DNA of 64,000 bases, from NCBI RefSeq assembly GCF_003201105.1, contig NZ_QICJ01000001.1, positions 496,001 to 560,000 on the forward strand. Direction: 5' to 3'. This DNA comes from Dyella sp. AtDHG13 (GTDB lineage Bacteria; Pseudomonadota; Gammaproteobacteria; Xanthomonadales; Rhodanobacteraceae). Positions 63,450 through 64,000 of this stretch are shown here, piece after piece (within the stretch, counting starts at the first letter, position 1; each line of letters starts with the position of its first letter). The notes beneath the pieces are model-generated. The model ran no database searches. It had not been told where the DNA came from and was given only the letters and a program-made list of their open reading frames with translations. A program made the translations under genes and the position numbers.

Positions 63450-64000
63450 TCAGCCGCCATCACCGAACTTGTAGGTCAGGCCCACGTAGTACTGGCGACC
63501 GGCGTACTCGAGCTCGTACAAGCGCGCCGTGGTGTCGTCGCCAAGGTACTGGCGCGGCCGGGAGCGCGTCAGGTTGATCACCGAGGCCGTCACCATCAGG
63601 TGCTTGGTGAACTCGTAGTCGCCGTTCAGGTCGATCTGGTTGTACGGCTCCGTGTAGATCGGCAGGCCGGACGACAGGCCCTGCATGGTGCGGCCCGTCC
63701 AGTTGCTGGTGGCGCGCAGCAGCAGCCCGTTCTTTTCATAGAACAGCGAGATGTTGCCCACGTACTTGGCGCTGCCGATCAACTCCGACTTGCCGACCTG
63801 CGTATCGCCCAGCGTCACCGGCGTTTCGTTGGTCTTGTTGAGCGTGTAGTTGACGGTGTAGCCAAAGCCCATGTCGTAGGTGTGCTGCGTGTAGATCTCC
63901 ACGCCCTTGGAGGTACCCGAGCGACCGTTGGCGTTGGTGCTGTACTGCATGAAGTTTTCTTGCGTGCCGCCGACGTTCACCGTGATGTTGTTCACGGTGA
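63450..64000 (-). CDS. TonB-dependent receptor, C-terminal part (cut by window edge)
   Basis: About 183 residues of the end of an outer-membrane receptor. Alternating strands typical of the 22-stranded barrel are visible: KGVEIYTQHTYDMGFGYTVN, LFYEKNGLLLRATSNWTGR, YNQIDLNGDYEFTKHLMVTA, and the last strand YYVGLTYKFG. The frame continues beyond base 64000. Next to GH92 and GH2 genes it probably imports glycan fragments. Confidence 0.85.
   Translation of the reverse strand, partial: TVNNITVNVGGTQENFMQYSTNANGRSGTSKGVEIYTQHTYDMGFGYTVNYTLNKTNETPVTLGDTQVGKSELIGSAKYVGNISLFYEKNGLLLRATSNWTGRTMQGLSSGLPIYTEPYNQIDLNGDYEFTKHLMVTASVINLTRSRPRQYLGDDTTARLYELEYAGRQYYVGLTYKFGDGG

Overview
This is a GC-rich, gene-dense chromosomal window from a gammaproteobacterium. 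The gene content (TonB-dependent receptor, GH92 and GH2 glycosidases, S46 dipeptidyl-peptidase, OmpA-family porins, an AcnD/PrpF methylcitrate pathway and GTCATTCCGGC-type intergenic palindromes) points to the Xanthomonadales, most likely Rhodanobacteraceae (Dyella/Luteibacter/Rhodanobacter-like). The taxonomic call is an inference. No rRNA, tRNA, CRISPR array, prophage or intact insertion sequence was seen. Both outermost genes (miaA on the left, a TonB receptor on the right) are cut by the window edge.

Layout. 1-3.3 kb: miaA fragment, Tat-exported beta-carbonic anhydrase, S46 peptidase. 3.4-12.3 kb: a secreted six-hairpin glycosidase, then threonine catabolism (tdh and kbl) split by a large AsmA/DUF748 envelope gene that has a different intergenic repeat on each side. 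12.4-15.8 kb: an rRNA pseudouridine synthase and two tandem OmpA-family paralogues with matching promoters, leaders and terminators. 16.0-32.3 kb: a scattered propionate (2-methylcitrate) pathway: prpD divergent from acnD-prpF, and prpE-prpB-prpC as one operon. Between these lie a manganese (yybP-ykoY) riboswitch with its TerC/YjbE-type gene, a GST, and a five-gene operon that looks like a divergent functional-amyloid (Fap-like) secretion system. 32.4-42.6 kb: lipoprotein, TipAS-type MerR regulator, mdh, an aspartate-type aminotransferase, GlsB/YeaQ protein, YidB protein, cyclophilin, 3-hydroxybutyrate-oligomer hydrolase, typA and a glycine-zipper lipoprotein. 42.6-53.4 kb: methyltransferase, lipase, a DUF1800/DUF1501 pair, a padR-HAAS-DUF1579 operon, CsbD, an AraC regulator, small unknowns and a DsbA-like isomerase. 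53.5-64 kb: mechanosensitive channel plus diguanylate cyclase, multicopper oxidase, and a mannan-type locus (GH2, GH92, TonB receptor).

The most interesting part is 23.5-27.8 kb. A Gly-rich secreted protein, a small secreted protein, a stand-alone periplasmic C39 peptidase, a third small secreted protein and an outer-membrane beta-barrel with an N-terminal coiled coil form one transcription unit behind a good sigma-54 promoter candidate. Two of the secreted proteins carry the same double-glycine leader motif, the classic C39 cleavage signal, and all three share a QN-x6-IQ motif near the C-terminus. The C39-E-F order matches fapD-fapE-fapF of Pseudomonas.

A second theme is repeated DNA. Two ~268-bp elements (6835-7102 and 23271-23539) have diverged in sequence, but all five of their stems keep pairing through compensatory changes. 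The second copy supplies the stop codon of the Fap-like barrel gene. Shorter palindromic families occur at 10.9, 20.4, 57.0 and 63.2 kb. A 16-bp palindromic sequence is shared only by the two prp control regions as far as I could see, and may be the operator of the propionate regulon.
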